DNA of 64,000 bases from an uncultured Alphaproteobacteria bacterium (GCA_944389385.1 CALXMC010000003.1:74356-138355), one strand, 5' to 3'. Counted from the first letter of the stretch, positions 8,006 to 17,496 are shown. Made by a program: numbers and translations. Notes: generated by a model not told the origin, from the sequence alone.

Positions 8006-9946
8006 ATGCGACAATTACTGGAAAATCAGTCAGTTAATGCGTTTTTATGGGTGCCGTTTTTAATGGCGTTTGGTGCCGCGCTGTATTTTAATTTATCGGC
8101 CGAACCAAATGTAAATTTATGTATTGTCGGTGCCATTGTGGCGGGCGCAGTGGCACTGTGTCGCGTGCATTTTGCGATTCGCGCAATTGCGATTTTTATA
8201 TTTGGATTTTGCTATGCGTGTGGATTTACACACTTTATAAACACGCCCCAGATTACGCGCGAAATTCACAATGCTGAAATTGTTGGCACGGTTCACAATA
8301 TCGATTATACGCCCGACAAAACACGCGTTTATATAAAATTGCCCGCCAATCAAATCGGCGCAGGCGATCGCGACACGATTGTTCGCGTATCATTAAAATC
8401 AAATATTACACCGCCAAAGATGGGTGATGAAATTCGCGCAACCATCGGTCTGTTTCGCCCAGATGGTGCGGACGCACCAGAATCGTTTGATTATGCACGT
8501 TGGGCGTATTTTAACGGATTAACTGCAAACGGATATATGACCGAATTTGATATTATCACGCCCGCACATAAAACCAGCATTGCCACACTGCGCGATTATA
8601 TTCATCGGCGTGCAAATTCATTTTTGGCAGACACATTGGTATTGGGTTACAAAAACGCAGTCCCAGACGATGACACGCCTGTATGGACTGCCACAGGCGT
8701 TGGGCATGTTTGGTCAATCAGTGGATTTCATATCACTTTGGTATCTGCGTGGTTGGTTACGATTTTTTATTTCATATTTCGCGCCATGCCGTGTATTACA
8801 AAACGCATACCCGCGCGAAAGCCCGCAATAGTTTGTGCTTGGTTTGGATTATTGTTTTATGTTGTGTTGTCCGGCGGTGATGTTGCAACGATTCGCGCGT
8901 TTATAATGGCGTCGCTGATATTCTTGGCATTTTTATTCGGACGAAATGCGATTTCCATGCGTAATGTATGTCTGGCGTTCAGCGCAATATTTTTAACCAA
9001 TCCTCACTTTGTTATGCAGCCTGGCTTTCAATTGTCTTTTGCGGCCATATTTGGATTGGTATGGCTATGGGGCGATGTAAAGCCAAAAATGCCGCGCAAC
9101 AGAATACTGAAAATAATTTATACAGCAATTTTAACATCCATCACTGCAACCTTGTTTACAGCCCCGTTCGTGGTGATGCACTTTTATGAATTGCCGATTT
9201 ATGGTTTGATTGGGAATTTAGTTTTGCTGCCTGTATTTTCAGTCGCAATTATGCCGTTGGCGTGTGTCGGTGTTGTGGGCGCAACCTTTGGTTGGATGTG
9301 GCCTTTGGATTTTGCAAATCAGATTTATGATGTATGTTTGACGATTGGTAATTACATAGCCACCCTGCCCGGCGCGACCCTTTTGTTGCCTCATATTCCA
9401 AACATTGCGATGGTGTTTATAATTTTGGGATTTATGTCGCTGATATTTATTCGCAATATACGCGTGAAAATAAATTATATTTGCGCAGCAATATTTTTCA
9501 CAATTGGAATTACATTGGTTGTTGTGCAACCACGGCCCAAGTTTTATGTAACACACGATCATGAATTGGCCGGGTTTGTCGGCGATGATGGAAAATTAGA
9601 ATTTACAAAATCACGCGCATCAAATCATTATTTTACTTTTGATACTTGGCGGCAAATGAATGGCGAAGCGGCCGGCATTAAAAACATTCGCCGCAAACCA
9701 ATTCAGGGTGTGTGGATGTTAGAGGCAGAAAATTTCAAATTGGCATATATTCAAAAATTTGTACCACTGATGCAGAACATAGAAAATCTGTGCACAGATA
9801 AAAATGTTGATTTCATAGTTTCTTATTTCAATGTTGATGCGCCACGGTGCAATCATAAAATTTTACGTGGTGGACTTGTAATTTATCCAAATGGAAAAAT
9901 CAAGCACGTTTCGAATGCGCGTCCGTGGCATAATCCGCACGAATAA
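8006..9946 (+). CDS. comEC: ComEC/Rec2 family competence membrane protein
   Basis: 646 residues. Two N-terminal membrane segments and an extracytoplasmic DUF4131-like domain (about 60-190) precede the polytopic competence domain (about 210-490) with the typical stretch GVGHVWSISGFHITLV and LSGGDVATIRAFIMA. The C-terminal 130 residues are short and lack the HXHXDH motif of the metallo-beta-lactamase domain found in many ComEC proteins, so that domain is absent or degenerate. The family forms the inner-membrane channel for single-stranded DNA uptake. Its 3' end overlaps the 3' end of truA by 47 bp. comF is present at 30 kb; no other competence gene is in view. Confidence 0.9.
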   Translation: MRQLLENQSVNAFLWVPFLMAFGAALYFNLSAEPNVNLCIVGAIVAGAVALCRVHFAIRAIAIFIFGFCYACGFTHFINTPQITREIHNAEIVGTVHNIDYTPDKTRVYIKLPANQIGAGDRDTIVRVSLKSNITPPKMGDEIRATIGLFRPDGADAPESFDYARWAYFNGLTANGYMTEFDIITPAHKTSIATLRDYIHRRANSFLADTLVLGYKNAVPDDDTPVWTATGVGHVWSISGFHITLVSAWLVTIFYFIFRAMPCITKRIPARKPAIVCAWFGLLFYVVLSGGDVATIRAFIMASLIFLAFLFGRNAISMRNVCLAFSAIFLTNPHFVMQPGFQLSFAAIFGLVWLWGDVKPKMPRNRILKIIYTAILTSITATLFTAPFVVMHFYELPIYGLIGNLVLLPVFSVAIMPLACVGVVGATFGWMWPLDFANQIYDVCLTIGNYIATLPGATLLLPHIPNIAMVFIILGFMSLIFIRNIRVKINYICAAIFFTIGITLVVVQPRPKFYVTHDHELAGFVGDDGKLEFTKSRASNHYFTFDTWRQMNGEAAGIKNIRRKPIQGVWMLEAENFKLAYIQKFVPLMQNIENLCTDKNVDFIVSYFNVDAPRCNHKILRGGLVIYPNGKIKHVSNARPWHNPHE

Positions 9947-10658
9947 AATACAATCCCGACGCGGGCGCAGTTGGTCCCGCGGCACTGCGATTACGCGCGG
10001 CTAAAATTTCATCTGGGTCATACGGTTTACCCAATCCGATTTCAACCAGTGTGCCCACCATATTACGAACCTGATGATGCAGAAATGAACGCGCAGAAAA
10101 CTCAAACACAATCAAATCGCCGCGTGATGTGATTTTACACACGTCCAATGTTTTTATTGGACTTTTGGCCTGGCACTGGGTGGCGCGAAAACTGGTAAAA
10201 TCATGATGGCCAACCAATTTTTTTGCCGCTGTTCGCATGGCCGCAACATTTAATTTGCGTGGCACCCACCATACGCGATTTTTATCCAACGCGGGCGCAG
10301 CACTGCGATTCAAAACAATATATTTATAATGGCGCGCAACACATGAAAATCGCGCATTAAAATCATCAGACACAATTTCACAGTCCAATACCGATACAGG
10401 CGCGTTTGTTAAATAAAAATTCATCGCGCGCATAACTGTATTTGCATCCGGCGCGGACGGCAAATCAAAATGCGCAACCATTGCAATTGCATGAACACCT
10501 GCATCGGTACGACCAGCTGCAACAACATCAGGACGTTCACCACAAAATTTTTCAATCGCATCACGCAATATAGATTGCACAGACGGCCCTTGGCGATTTT
10601 CCTGCCACCCTATTAAATCTGTACCATCGTATTCAAGAGTTATTTTATACCGCGTCAT
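9900..10658 (-). CDS. truA: tRNA pseudouridine(38-40) synthase
   Basis: 252 residues, standard TruA length. It isomerises uridines 38-40 in the anticodon arm of many tRNAs. The catalytic aspartate lies in AAGRTDAGVHA (D52), and the SFLHHQVRNMVG motif is near residue 200. It begins with an ATG after GGGGCGATAA and is the last gene of the def-fmt-small Cys protein-truA run. It converges on comEC with a 47-bp overlap of coding ends. Confidence 0.96.
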   Translation of the reverse strand: MTRYKITLEYDGTDLIGWQENRQGPSVQSILRDAIEKFCGERPDVVAAGRTDAGVHAIAMVAHFDLPSAPDANTVMRAMNFYLTNAPVSVLDCEIVSDDFNARFSCVARHYKYIVLNRSAAPALDKNRVWWVPRKLNVAAMRTAAKKLVGHHDFTSFRATQCQAKSPIKTLDVCKITSRGDLIVFEFSARSFLHHQVRNMVGTLVEIGLGKPYDPDEILAARNRSAAGPTAPASGLYFIRADYATDAHSKRA

Positions 10659-10841
10659 TTATCGCCCCAAACATTTATCACATTTAGTTTTTTCAAACGT
10701 GTACATAATCAATGATTGCATACGTGCATATGTTTTACAACTGTGACAATGTGACCCAAAACACCCCAAGCATTCGCATTTACCAAAATCATTATGAACA
10801 GATAATTTTACATGCGCGTGCCACAATCCACAAAACTTCAT
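10659..10841 (-). CDS. small Cys-rich putative zinc-binding protein
   Basis: 60 residues from the ATG at 10841, which has GGGGAATA upstream inside the fmt 3' end and starts two bases after the fmt stop. I do not recognise the family. The sequence has a compact cysteine cluster CECLGCFGSHCHSC and a late CDKC pair, which together can bind one or two zinc ions, plus two basic ends. It is cotranscribed with fmt and truA by position (its stop abuts the truA start at 10658), which suggests a translation- or tRNA-related role, but that is only context. No signal peptide or membrane segment is visible. Confidence 0.6.
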   Translation of the reverse strand: MKFCGLWHAHVKLSVHNDFGKCECLGCFGSHCHSCKTYARMQSLIMYTFEKTKCDKCLGR

Positions 10842-10843
10842 TT

Positions 10844-11650
10844 TTATTCCCCGAATTTTATTTCTGCGCCATGCAGACCATTTACAAAACTGCGCCAATC
10901 CATTGGCTTTTTACCGGCGGGCTGAATCCTTAATATTTTTAATTCATTGTTTTCAACGCGCGTTTCCAAAATCTTGACATCCACGCCGTTTATTTTTGTA
11001 CGTCCCGCGCCCAGCGCACGAATTTGATTATGTATTTCACGCGGTGATTTTGACCAATCGATTATCTCGTCCGCGCCTGTAAATTTACGCGTATATGTTG
11101 GGGTACCAACCTGGGGCGTGGGCACATACCCAAACGGATTGGATAAATATTCTGTCAGCATTTCCGCACCAATTTTTGATACAACGCTTTCAACATCTTC
11201 ATTTGTATCATTTTCACCGATGTCAAATTCGCGGCGCATATACACGCCACCAGCATCCAATTCAGGCGTCATTTGCATTAAACAAACAGCTGATTCTGTA
11301 TCACCATTGTATATTGCAGTGCGTATCGGCGACGGTCCGCGATATTTAGGTAAATCACTGGGGTGAATATTTACACATGGCGCAGACGACAAAACATTAT
11401 CGCGCAATATCACACCATACGACACAACCACCACCATATCGGGCGAAAAATTATAATCACGTATATTTGTATACACGGGCAAATTATGCGATTGCGCCCA
11501 AATATGCACCGGCGATGGGGTTAAAATATGTTTGCGACCAACAGGTTTTGGTGCACGCGTAAACACGGCCATGATTTCGTGACCTGCATTTAATACCGCG
11601 TCAAAGATTGGCACAACAAAATCATTTGTGCCCATCAGTACAATTTTCAT
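10844..11650 (-). CDS. fmt: methionyl-tRNA formyltransferase
   Basis: 268 residues, clearly shorter than the usual 305-315. The N-terminal Rossmann transferase domain is intact, with the formyl-binding and catalytic stretch VNIHPSDLPKYRGPSPI at 93-109. The C-terminal OB-like tRNA-binding domain is compact, which accounts for the missing length. It formylates initiator Met-tRNA. Its ATG overlaps the stop of def by 4 bp (ATGA). The pairing with peptide deformylase is the classic formylation/deformylation operon. Confidence 0.94.
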   Translation of the reverse strand: MKIVLMGTNDFVVPIFDAVLNAGHEIMAVFTRAPKPVGRKHILTPSPVHIWAQSHNLPVYTNIRDYNFSPDMVVVVSYGVILRDNVLSSAPCVNIHPSDLPKYRGPSPIRTAIYNGDTESAVCLMQMTPELDAGGVYMRREFDIGENDTNEDVESVVSKIGAEMLTEYLSNPFGYVPTPQVGTPTYTRKFTGADEIIDWSKSPREIHNQIRALGAGRTKINGVDVKILETRVENNELKILRIQPAGKKPMDWRSFVNGLHGAEIKFGE

Positions 11651-12147
11651 TTGTGTTTCCGCACCTTTCGCATAACCATTTCACGCCGCACCGGCGACAG
11701 ATAGTCTATGAACAAAATCCCATCCAGGTGATCTGTTTCATGTTGGACGATACGTGCGGGCAACCCAGACATTTTTGCAGCCATTTGTTTGCCATTTTCA
11801 TCCGTCCATTCAACTTCGACCGCGGCGGGACGCGTCACATTCGCATAAACAGGCAATTCATCGGGACCCAACACGGACAGACATCCTTCCTCTATTGTGC
11901 AAAGGTCAGAACTGCGCGTGATTATTTTTGGGTTAATCATTTTGAATACAGTTTCAGTGTCTGGATCCATCATAACCAAAAATCGTTTTAATTGACCCAC
12001 CTGGGGCGCAGCCAAACCAACACCGTTCTGGTCGCGCATCATGCCGACCATTTCCGTCATAATATCCAACAATTCCGGCGTGATTTCCGTTATTGGCGCG
12101 CATTTTTCGCGCAAAATCAAATCGCCGCAAAGTTTCATTTGCAACAT
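11647..12147 (-). CDS. def: peptide deformylase
   Basis: 166 residues. The three active-site motifs are present: GVGLAAPQ at 42-49, EEGCLS at 86-91 with metal ligand Cys89, and HETDH at 136-140 with the two metal-binding histidines. It removes the N-formyl group from nascent proteins. The start at 12147 has AAAGGA at 7-nt spacing; an ATG three codons later is an alternative. First gene of the def-fmt-Cys protein-truA operon, divergent from rmuC across 42 bp. Confidence 0.96.
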   Translation of the reverse strand: MLQMKLCGDLILREKCAPITEITPELLDIMTEMVGMMRDQNGVGLAAPQVGQLKRFLVMMDPDTETVFKMINPKIITRSSDLCTIEEGCLSVLGPDELPVYANVTRPAAVEVEWTDENGKQMAAKMSGLPARIVQHETDHLDGILFIDYLSPVRREMVMRKVRKHK

Positions 12148-12189
12148 ATATAAATCCTTTTATAATGGATTTTATCAAAGGATTGGAAA

Positions 12190-13062
12190 ATGACAACTTT
12201 TATTTTCGTGTTATTGGCTGTTATAATTGTGATGTTGATTGCATTATTGGTACGTCGGCCGACTGTGGACATTTCGTCCCTGCGCGAAGATAATGCACGT
12301 CTGCGCGAACGGTTGGCGGAACGGTTGGGCGCACTTAGTCAAAACGCCATCGAATTAAAAAATATCAGTGCGGATATCGCAAATTTCAAAAATATTTTAA
12401 TGGGCAATAAACAGGCACGCGGAACATTCGGCGAAAGACAATTGGCTGATTTGGTTGCAGATATTATGCCACCAGATACGTATTCGTTTCAAACTGTGTT
12501 GGATACAGGCGTGCGGCCGGATTGCGTTATACGATTGCCATACCCGCCGGGCGATATGATTATAGACAGTAAATTCCCGCTGGAAAGTTATACGCGCATG
12601 ACCGAACAAAATGACGAAGGCGCGCGAAAACAATTTGAACTGGACGTGCGCAAGCATATTGACGACATTGCATATAAATATGTCATTCCGGGCAAAACGG
12701 CGGAATCTGCGATGATGTTTATTGCGTCTGAATCCATATTTGAAACGCTGCATCGCGAATTCCCAGGCGCAATAGATTACGCCGCCCGCCGCAAAGTGTT
12801 TATTGTATCGCCATCGACATTATGGGCAACATTGAACACTGTGCGTGCCGCATTATCAGACATAAAAATCAAACGCGTTGCGGATAAAATAAAACGCGAA
12901 CTGAATTTGTTATTGGAAGATTTGTCCCGTCTGGGCGAACGCGCCGGAAAAGTACAGCAGCATTTTTCCCAGGCCACCAAAGATATAGACGACCTGCAAA
13001 TATCCATCAGAAAAATTGCACCGCGCGCTGAAAAATTACGCGATATGGATTTTGAATCATGA
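12190..13062 (+). CDS. rmuC: DNA recombination protein RmuC homologue
   Basis: 290 residues. An N-terminal membrane anchor (about 3-22) is followed by a short coiled coil (35-75) and the RmuC nuclease-like domain with GTFGERQL, the DSKFPLE motif around residues 120-126 and SPSTLWATLNTV. The coiled coil is much shorter than in E. coli RmuC (475 aa). The family limits inversions at short inverted repeats, and this genome is rich in such repeats. ATG follows AAAGGATTGGA. Ends at a hairpin near 13082. Confidence 0.9.
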   Translation: MTTFIFVLLAVIIVMLIALLVRRPTVDISSLREDNARLRERLAERLGALSQNAIELKNISADIANFKNILMGNKQARGTFGERQLADLVADIMPPDTYSFQTVLDTGVRPDCVIRLPYPPGDMIIDSKFPLESYTRMTEQNDEGARKQFELDVRKHIDDIAYKYVIPGKTAESAMMFIASESIFETLHREFPGAIDYAARRKVFIVSPSTLWATLNTVRAALSDIKIKRVADKIKRELNLLLEDLSRLGERAGKVQQHFSQATKDIDDLQISIRKIAPRAEKLRDMDFES

Positions 13063-13081
13063 TAATAGAGTGTAGATAATG

Positions 13082-13106
13082 TCCGCGCATGTGCGCGGAA
13101 TTTTAT
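13082..13106 (+). terminator. probable rmuC terminator
   Basis: CCGCGCA / TGCGCGG hairpin followed by AATTTTATT shortly after the rmuC stop. Confidence 0.5.
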
Positions 13107-13110
13107 TACC

Positions 13111-13175
13111 GTTGCGGGCTAAAGCCCCCGCGAAACTACAAATGTATTTGCGGGGGCCCCGGGCGCGGGAATGAC
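13111..13175. repeat. intergenic palindromic repeat, family B copy 1
   Basis: GCCCCCGC ... GCGGGGGC hairpin around a CAAATG.ATTTG core, then CCCCGGGCGCGGGAATGAC. The same right half recurs at about 53221-53241 and 59927-59947. Diverged in its left half. Confidence 0.7.
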
Positions 13176-13211
13176 AGAGTATAAGGAGTAAGTGGATAAA
13201 TACGAATTCTC

Positions 13212-13360
13212 TTACCACCCCGTCGGCACAGCCGCCACCCCTCCAATGGGGGGGGGACTGGTTCCGCAACGAGGCGAAGGCCAAGTTCCCCTCTGCGGAG
13301 GGGTGGCACGATACCGGGCCCCGCGAAAATGCAATTTTCGTGGGTGGTAAGCGTGCCGGG
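13212..13360. repeat. intergenic repeat, family C copy 1
   Basis: Inverted blocks CACCCCTCC ... AAGTTCCCCTC / GAGGGGTGGC with an accompanying ACCACCCCG box. Related copies occur at 53.3 kb and three times in 59.3-60.6 kb. With family B it fills the gene-free stretch 13063-13429; no gene is supported there. Confidence 0.7.
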
Positions 13361-13429
13361 TTGGTCATTGTACCGGCGGTAAGCATTCGGGTGTGACGAG
13401 GTTCGAACAAGAGATCAAATAATACTAAA

Positions 13430-13675
13430 TTACGATTTTGATTTTTTTTGCAGGATTTTGCGTTGCAGTTTCAAAATCTGAGTTTCGCGGTCTTTTATCG
13501 TTTCTATCAGTTTATTATTTTCCAGGCGTAATTTTTCCAAATCATGACGATTAACCAAAATCTCGTTCGATAATCGCCGCGTTTTTTTGCGATTAAACGC
13601 CAACATTATCAGCGCACCAATCACTGCGCCTGCAACACCAACCGTTAAATCATATAAAACATCCGTTATAACCAT
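13430..13675 (-). CDS. small membrane-anchored coiled-coil protein
   Basis: 81 residues, no family recognised. One hydrophobic segment (about 8-27, rich in Gly/Ala/Val) is followed by an RKKTRR stop-transfer patch and a heptad-like charged helix with regularly spaced Leu/Ile to the C-terminus, so a type I/III anchored cytoplasmic coiled coil is likely. No ribosome binding site; TACAAT ends 6 nt before the ATG, consistent with a leaderless mRNA. It lies between a repeat patch and the HAD gene on the same strand. Confidence 0.6.
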   Translation of the reverse strand: MVITDVLYDLTVGVAGAVIGALIMLAFNRKKTRRLSNEILVNRHDLEKLRLENNKLIETIKDRETQILKLQRKILQKKSKS

Positions 13676-13700
13676 ACGACGATTGTAACGGATTTATTTT

Positions 13701-14315
13701 TTATTCGCACCAGGTTGATTTTCTTAATCCTGTTTTTCTGTCTATCCATACAGCCTCGTCCGCGATTTCCATTATCGGCATATCGGATTTACTGTCTGAA
13801 TAAGCGCGCACGACATGCGGTATAATTTTATTTTTTTTCGCCCATTCATCCATGGCCAAAACTTTATTTTTGCCCCAGCATAAAAATTCGTATTTCCACG
13901 GATGCCGTTCATCCATACGCGAGCATAACACCGCATCGAATTTCATATCACGCACCAGGCACGGAATCATGTAATCCGCACTGGCAGAAACCAAAATAAC
14001 CGTACGCCCAGATGCACGTTCTTTGGCAACCTGGTCTGCCGCCCAACCAAAACGTTCGCGCAGGTGTTGTTTTATAAACGCGGGCGCAAATTTTTTCACC
14101 ATGTCTGTGGTTAAAAATCTGCGCATTGTTTGACGCCACCATACGCCGCCTGGGTTAAACATACGCGCAATCGCCGCAATGCCAACCAGTGGTAAAAACA
14201 ACCAAGGTCGCACAGAATGCCGAAAACAATACTTTGCAAATTCCACATTCGTATCATGTGCGGACAATGTTCCATCAAAATCAAATACCGTTATATCTTC
14301 TTTTTTTAACATCAT
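13701..14315 (-). CDS. HAD-superfamily (IB, PSPase-like) phosphatase
   Basis: 204 residues. Motif I FDFDGT at 11-16 gives the nucleophile D12 and acid D14, motif II is the VSASADY segment near residue 112, and the late aspartates lie in AYSDSKSDMP. The helical insert between motifs I and II fits subfamily IB. Substrates in this group include phosphoserine and lipid phosphates (for example phosphatidylglycerolphosphate); I cannot choose. ATG at 14315 follows AGGA. Probably a separate transcript from the RND operon, whose terminator lies just upstream. Confidence 0.85.
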   Translation of the reverse strand: MMLKKEDITVFDFDGTLSAHDTNVEFAKYCFRHSVRPWLFLPLVGIAAIARMFNPGGVWWRQTMRRFLTTDMVKKFAPAFIKQHLRERFGWAADQVAKERASGRTVILVSASADYMIPCLVRDMKFDAVLCSRMDERHPWKYEFLCWGKNKVLAMDEWAKKNKIIPHVVRAYSDSKSDMPIMEIADEAVWIDRKTGLRKSTWCE

Positions 14316-14365
14316 ACATTCCTGTTATTCGCAATATTATATTCATGTTTTTTTGTTTTTTGCAA

Positions 14366-14388
14366 TAAAAATGGGGCATGCGCCCCAC
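14366..14388 (-). terminator. terminator of the RND operon
   Basis: GGGGCG / CGCCCC-type hairpin with, on the minus strand, ATTTTTATT following. Confidence 0.6.
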
Positions 14389-14391
14389 CCT

Positions 14392-17300
14392 TTATTTTTT
14401 ATGACGTTTTAATCTTTGGCGGCCACGTTCCACCAAAAAGAACAATGCAGGTGTTAATACAAACGTAAATATCATACTGGCGAACATACCGCCAATCATC
14501 ACCGCAGCCATCGCGACCTTCATTCCGTCGCCAGCCCACAATTGCGGCAACATCCCGGTTATAACTGCGATTGACGTCATTAAAATCATGGACTGTTTAT
14601 CTTTTAATTCTGTCCATAATGCTGTCGCGGGGCTTTCGCCATTGGCAACACGATTGACGGTTGGTTCCAACACCAAAATGTTATTATTCACCACCAATCC
14701 AACCAACATAACAAACGCCAACATTGCGCCCACGTTCATAGATGCACCAGACAAGAACATCAACGCAAACACGCCTGCAAAACTGGTTACGATGGACGTG
14801 GCAATCGTAAATGGATGTGCCAACGAATTCAATATCGCCGCCAGTAACATATATGTCAATATAACCGCCAGCAAAAACGCATTGCCGATTTCAGTTGTCG
14901 TTTCGCCTTGGATTTCAGACATGCCGCCAAACTCGACACCATATCCTGTTTCCCAATTTATCTTGGACGCGGCGGCCTGAATCTTTTTCTGAACCGGTCC
15001 CATGGTTGATTTTCCCAATGTGACATCGATTTCAGTTATACGATTTTTGTCGATACGCATAATATCAGGTGTTGCCGTAACTGTACGAATTTCGCCCAAT
15101 TCAGACAAAGGCACCATGCCACGTTGCGAATTTACAAACACATTGTCGAACATACCCATTGACTTGAACGCTTCTGCGAATTCCAAAATAATCGGGTATT
15201 CTTCACCGTTTTCTTTGTATTTATAATCGTCGTTGCCGTACAGCGCCGTACGCAATGTCACACCCGCATAAGAATTATTTATGCCCCACGAGTTCATTTT
15301 ATCTTGATCTGGGACAAATTGAGTTTCCATCGCAGGACGCTGTTGTGCCAATACCGCCGTTTGAACTTCGGGTAATTGGTTTATCATATCCAGCATTTGA
15401 TTTGCATATGCCATACGTTTATCATCGTCTGGCCCATATACGTTCAAGACTATATCTGCATTTGATGTACCGGCCGAAATCGCTGCGCCGGCACTGACCT
15501 GGATTTCCACGTCTGGGATTTCAGACAGCACAGGCATAATTTCACGCGCGATTTCTTTATCGGATTTGCTGCGATCGGATAAATCTTTCAGTGTTACTTT
15601 CACATCTATGTTTTGCAAACCACGATCGCCAATCTTGACCGATGTTGCCGTGACGTCTTCAAACCCGGACAGTTTTTCTTCCATCTGTTTTGCAATCGCG
15701 ACGGATTTTTCATACGTTGCACCCATTGGTGCACGCGCCGTGATGTTAATTTCGTTCGTGTCTGATGATGGCGCAAATTCATTTCCAACAAATCCCATCA
15801 ACATACCCGATCCAATTAACACAGCCACCGCAATCGCCACCACACGCCACGGATGCGCATGCTGGTAATCAAACCAACGACGCAGGCGCGATGGTTTGTT
15901 TTGTGATTTTGCATCTTTTTTATCAGATACAACCGTTGCACGGACTGTTTTTGCATTTTGTATTTTTTTCGATTTTTTGTTTTCGGAAATCCTTAAAATT
16001 TTCGCAATCATCATCGGCGTCAAAGTAAATGAAAACACCAATGATAATACAGTTAAATATACAACTGTCAAACCGAACTGATTCATGAACTGGCCCGCTA
16101 TGCCGCCCATAAACGCCAAAGGTAAAAACACCACAACGTTTGTCCCAACACCCGCCAATACGGATACAGCAACTTTTTTCGTACCGTCAATTGCGGCGTC
16201 TTCGGGTGATTTGCCACGACGCATTTCTTGCAACGCAGATTCAATCAAAATAATAGCGTTCGACACCAATGTCCCCAGCGCAGACGAATATGCCAACAAC
16301 GTCAATGCGTTGATTGTAAAACCACTGGCATCCATCAAGAAAAATCCAGCAACCAGTGACGCAGGTATCACAACAGACGCAATAATCGTCGAACGCCAAT
16401 TACGCGTAAATGCCAACAATACCAATACTGTGAATATAACCCCCAGGATGATACCTTCGATTGTGCTGTATGTTTCGTCGGCAATGGATGTTGATGTATC
16501 AGAAATTATTTCCATTTGCGCGTCTGGAAACACTGTTTTTAATTCAGCCGTTAATTCGGGCAACTGTTTATGCAATGCGCGCGAAACATTTATCGCGTTA
16601 CCGTCAGACGATTTTACAACAGACGCAATAATAACGTCACGGCCATTATAACGCGCACCGTTTTCCAAATCACGCGCAGCATCGGTAACTGTTGCGATTT
16701 CGGATAATTTGAAACGTTGACCTTCGACTGTTGTTAATTGCAAATTTGCAATTTCATCAACACTGGCGAATTCACCAACAAAACGCACGTTCGAAGAATT
16801 TGAACCAAATTCAATTTTACCACCCGGCACATTCAAGTTACGTTGTCCCAATGCAGTCACCACATCCATAACCGTCGCGCCTCGCGCCGCCAAACTTTCT
16901 GGATTCATTTCAATGCGTACCGCACGCGTTTCGCCACCGAACACATCAACACTGGCCACGCCGGGAATTGCGGTTATCCGATTGGATAAAGTATCATCAA
17001 CATATTCCTGTAAATCACGCAGATTTTCGCCCGTTACCATAATATCCAAAACAGGTTGCTCCAACGGGTTTAATTTTTCAACAACGGGCTGCTCCATATC
17101 AGTTGGGAATTCTGAAATCAAAGAATCCAGTTTTGTTTTAACCTCGGTCGCTTTGTCATTAACATCAACGCCGATGTTAAATTCAGCCATCACAAAACCG
17201 CCATTTTCAAATGCCTGGGACGTGATTTTTTTAATTTCAGACACTTCGGATATTGCGTCTTCGGCACGTTTTATAACCTGGGATTCAATTTCAGACGGTG

Positions 17301-17457
17301 CAGCACCAGGGTAAATAAATGTAGCCGTCACCATCGGTAATTCAACCGACGGGGTGCGTTCTATGTTCATTTTTGGGAACGATACAAATCCCAACACCAC
17401 AAAGAATAATACGAACATAACCGTTGTAACAGGTCTGCGAACAAAAAACTTTAACAT
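14392..17457 (-). CDS. RND-family (AcrB-like) inner-membrane transporter, atypical proton-relay residues
   Basis: 1021 residues, full-length HAE1-type RND permease: TM1 at 10-28, two large periplasmic porter/docking loops (about 30-330 and 565-860) and two six-helix bundles. In the fourth helix, where AcrB has the essential D407-D408 pair, this protein reads GTLVSNAIILIES, so the aspartates are replaced by S399 and N400. In the C-terminal equivalent the K940 position is also Asn (VGLVVNNNILVLEP). The known coupling triad is therefore absent. It begins with an ATG after AGGGGGA and is the last gene of marR-tolC-adaptor-RND. Substrates unknown. Confidence 0.92.
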   Translation of the reverse strand: MLKFFVRRPVTTVMFVLFFVVLGFVSFPKMNIERTPSVELPMVTATFIYPGAAPSEIESQVIKRAEDAISEVSEIKKITSQAFENGGFVMAEFNIGVDVNDKATEVKTKLDSLISEFPTDMEQPVVEKLNPLEQPVLDIMVTGENLRDLQEYVDDTLSNRITAIPGVASVDVFGGETRAVRIEMNPESLAARGATVMDVVTALGQRNLNVPGGKIEFGSNSSNVRFVGEFASVDEIANLQLTTVEGQRFKLSEIATVTDAARDLENGARYNGRDVIIASVVKSSDGNAINVSRALHKQLPELTAELKTVFPDAQMEIISDTSTSIADETYSTIEGIILGVIFTVLVLLAFTRNWRSTIIASVVIPASLVAGFFLMDASGFTINALTLLAYSSALGTLVSNAIILIESALQEMRRGKSPEDAAIDGTKKVAVSVLAGVGTNVVVFLPLAFMGGIAGQFMNQFGLTVVYLTVLSLVFSFTLTPMMIAKILRISENKKSKKIQNAKTVRATVVSDKKDAKSQNKPSRLRRWFDYQHAHPWRVVAIAVAVLIGSGMLMGFVGNEFAPSSDTNEINITARAPMGATYEKSVAIAKQMEEKLSGFEDVTATSVKIGDRGLQNIDVKVTLKDLSDRSKSDKEIAREIMPVLSEIPDVEIQVSAGAAISAGTSNADIVLNVYGPDDDKRMAYANQMLDMINQLPEVQTAVLAQQRPAMETQFVPDQDKMNSWGINNSYAGVTLRTALYGNDDYKYKENGEEYPIILEFAEAFKSMGMFDNVFVNSQRGMVPLSELGEIRTVTATPDIMRIDKNRITEIDVTLGKSTMGPVQKKIQAAASKINWETGYGVEFGGMSEIQGETTTEIGNAFLLAVILTYMLLAAILNSLAHPFTIATSIVTSFAGVFALMFLSGASMNVGAMLAFVMLVGLVVNNNILVLEPTVNRVANGESPATALWTELKDKQSMILMTSIAVITGMLPQLWAGDGMKVAMAAVMIGGMFASMIFTFVLTPALFFLVERGRQRLKRHKK

Positions 17458-17496
17458 GATAATTCCCCCTGAAAATACTTAAACACAAAACACAGA

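Noticed and set aside
13057-13410. 117-residue minus-strand frame over the repeat patch after rmuC
   Set aside because: Made entirely of family B/C repeat sequence; similar spurious frames occur in the other repeat copies, so it is not evidence for a gene.
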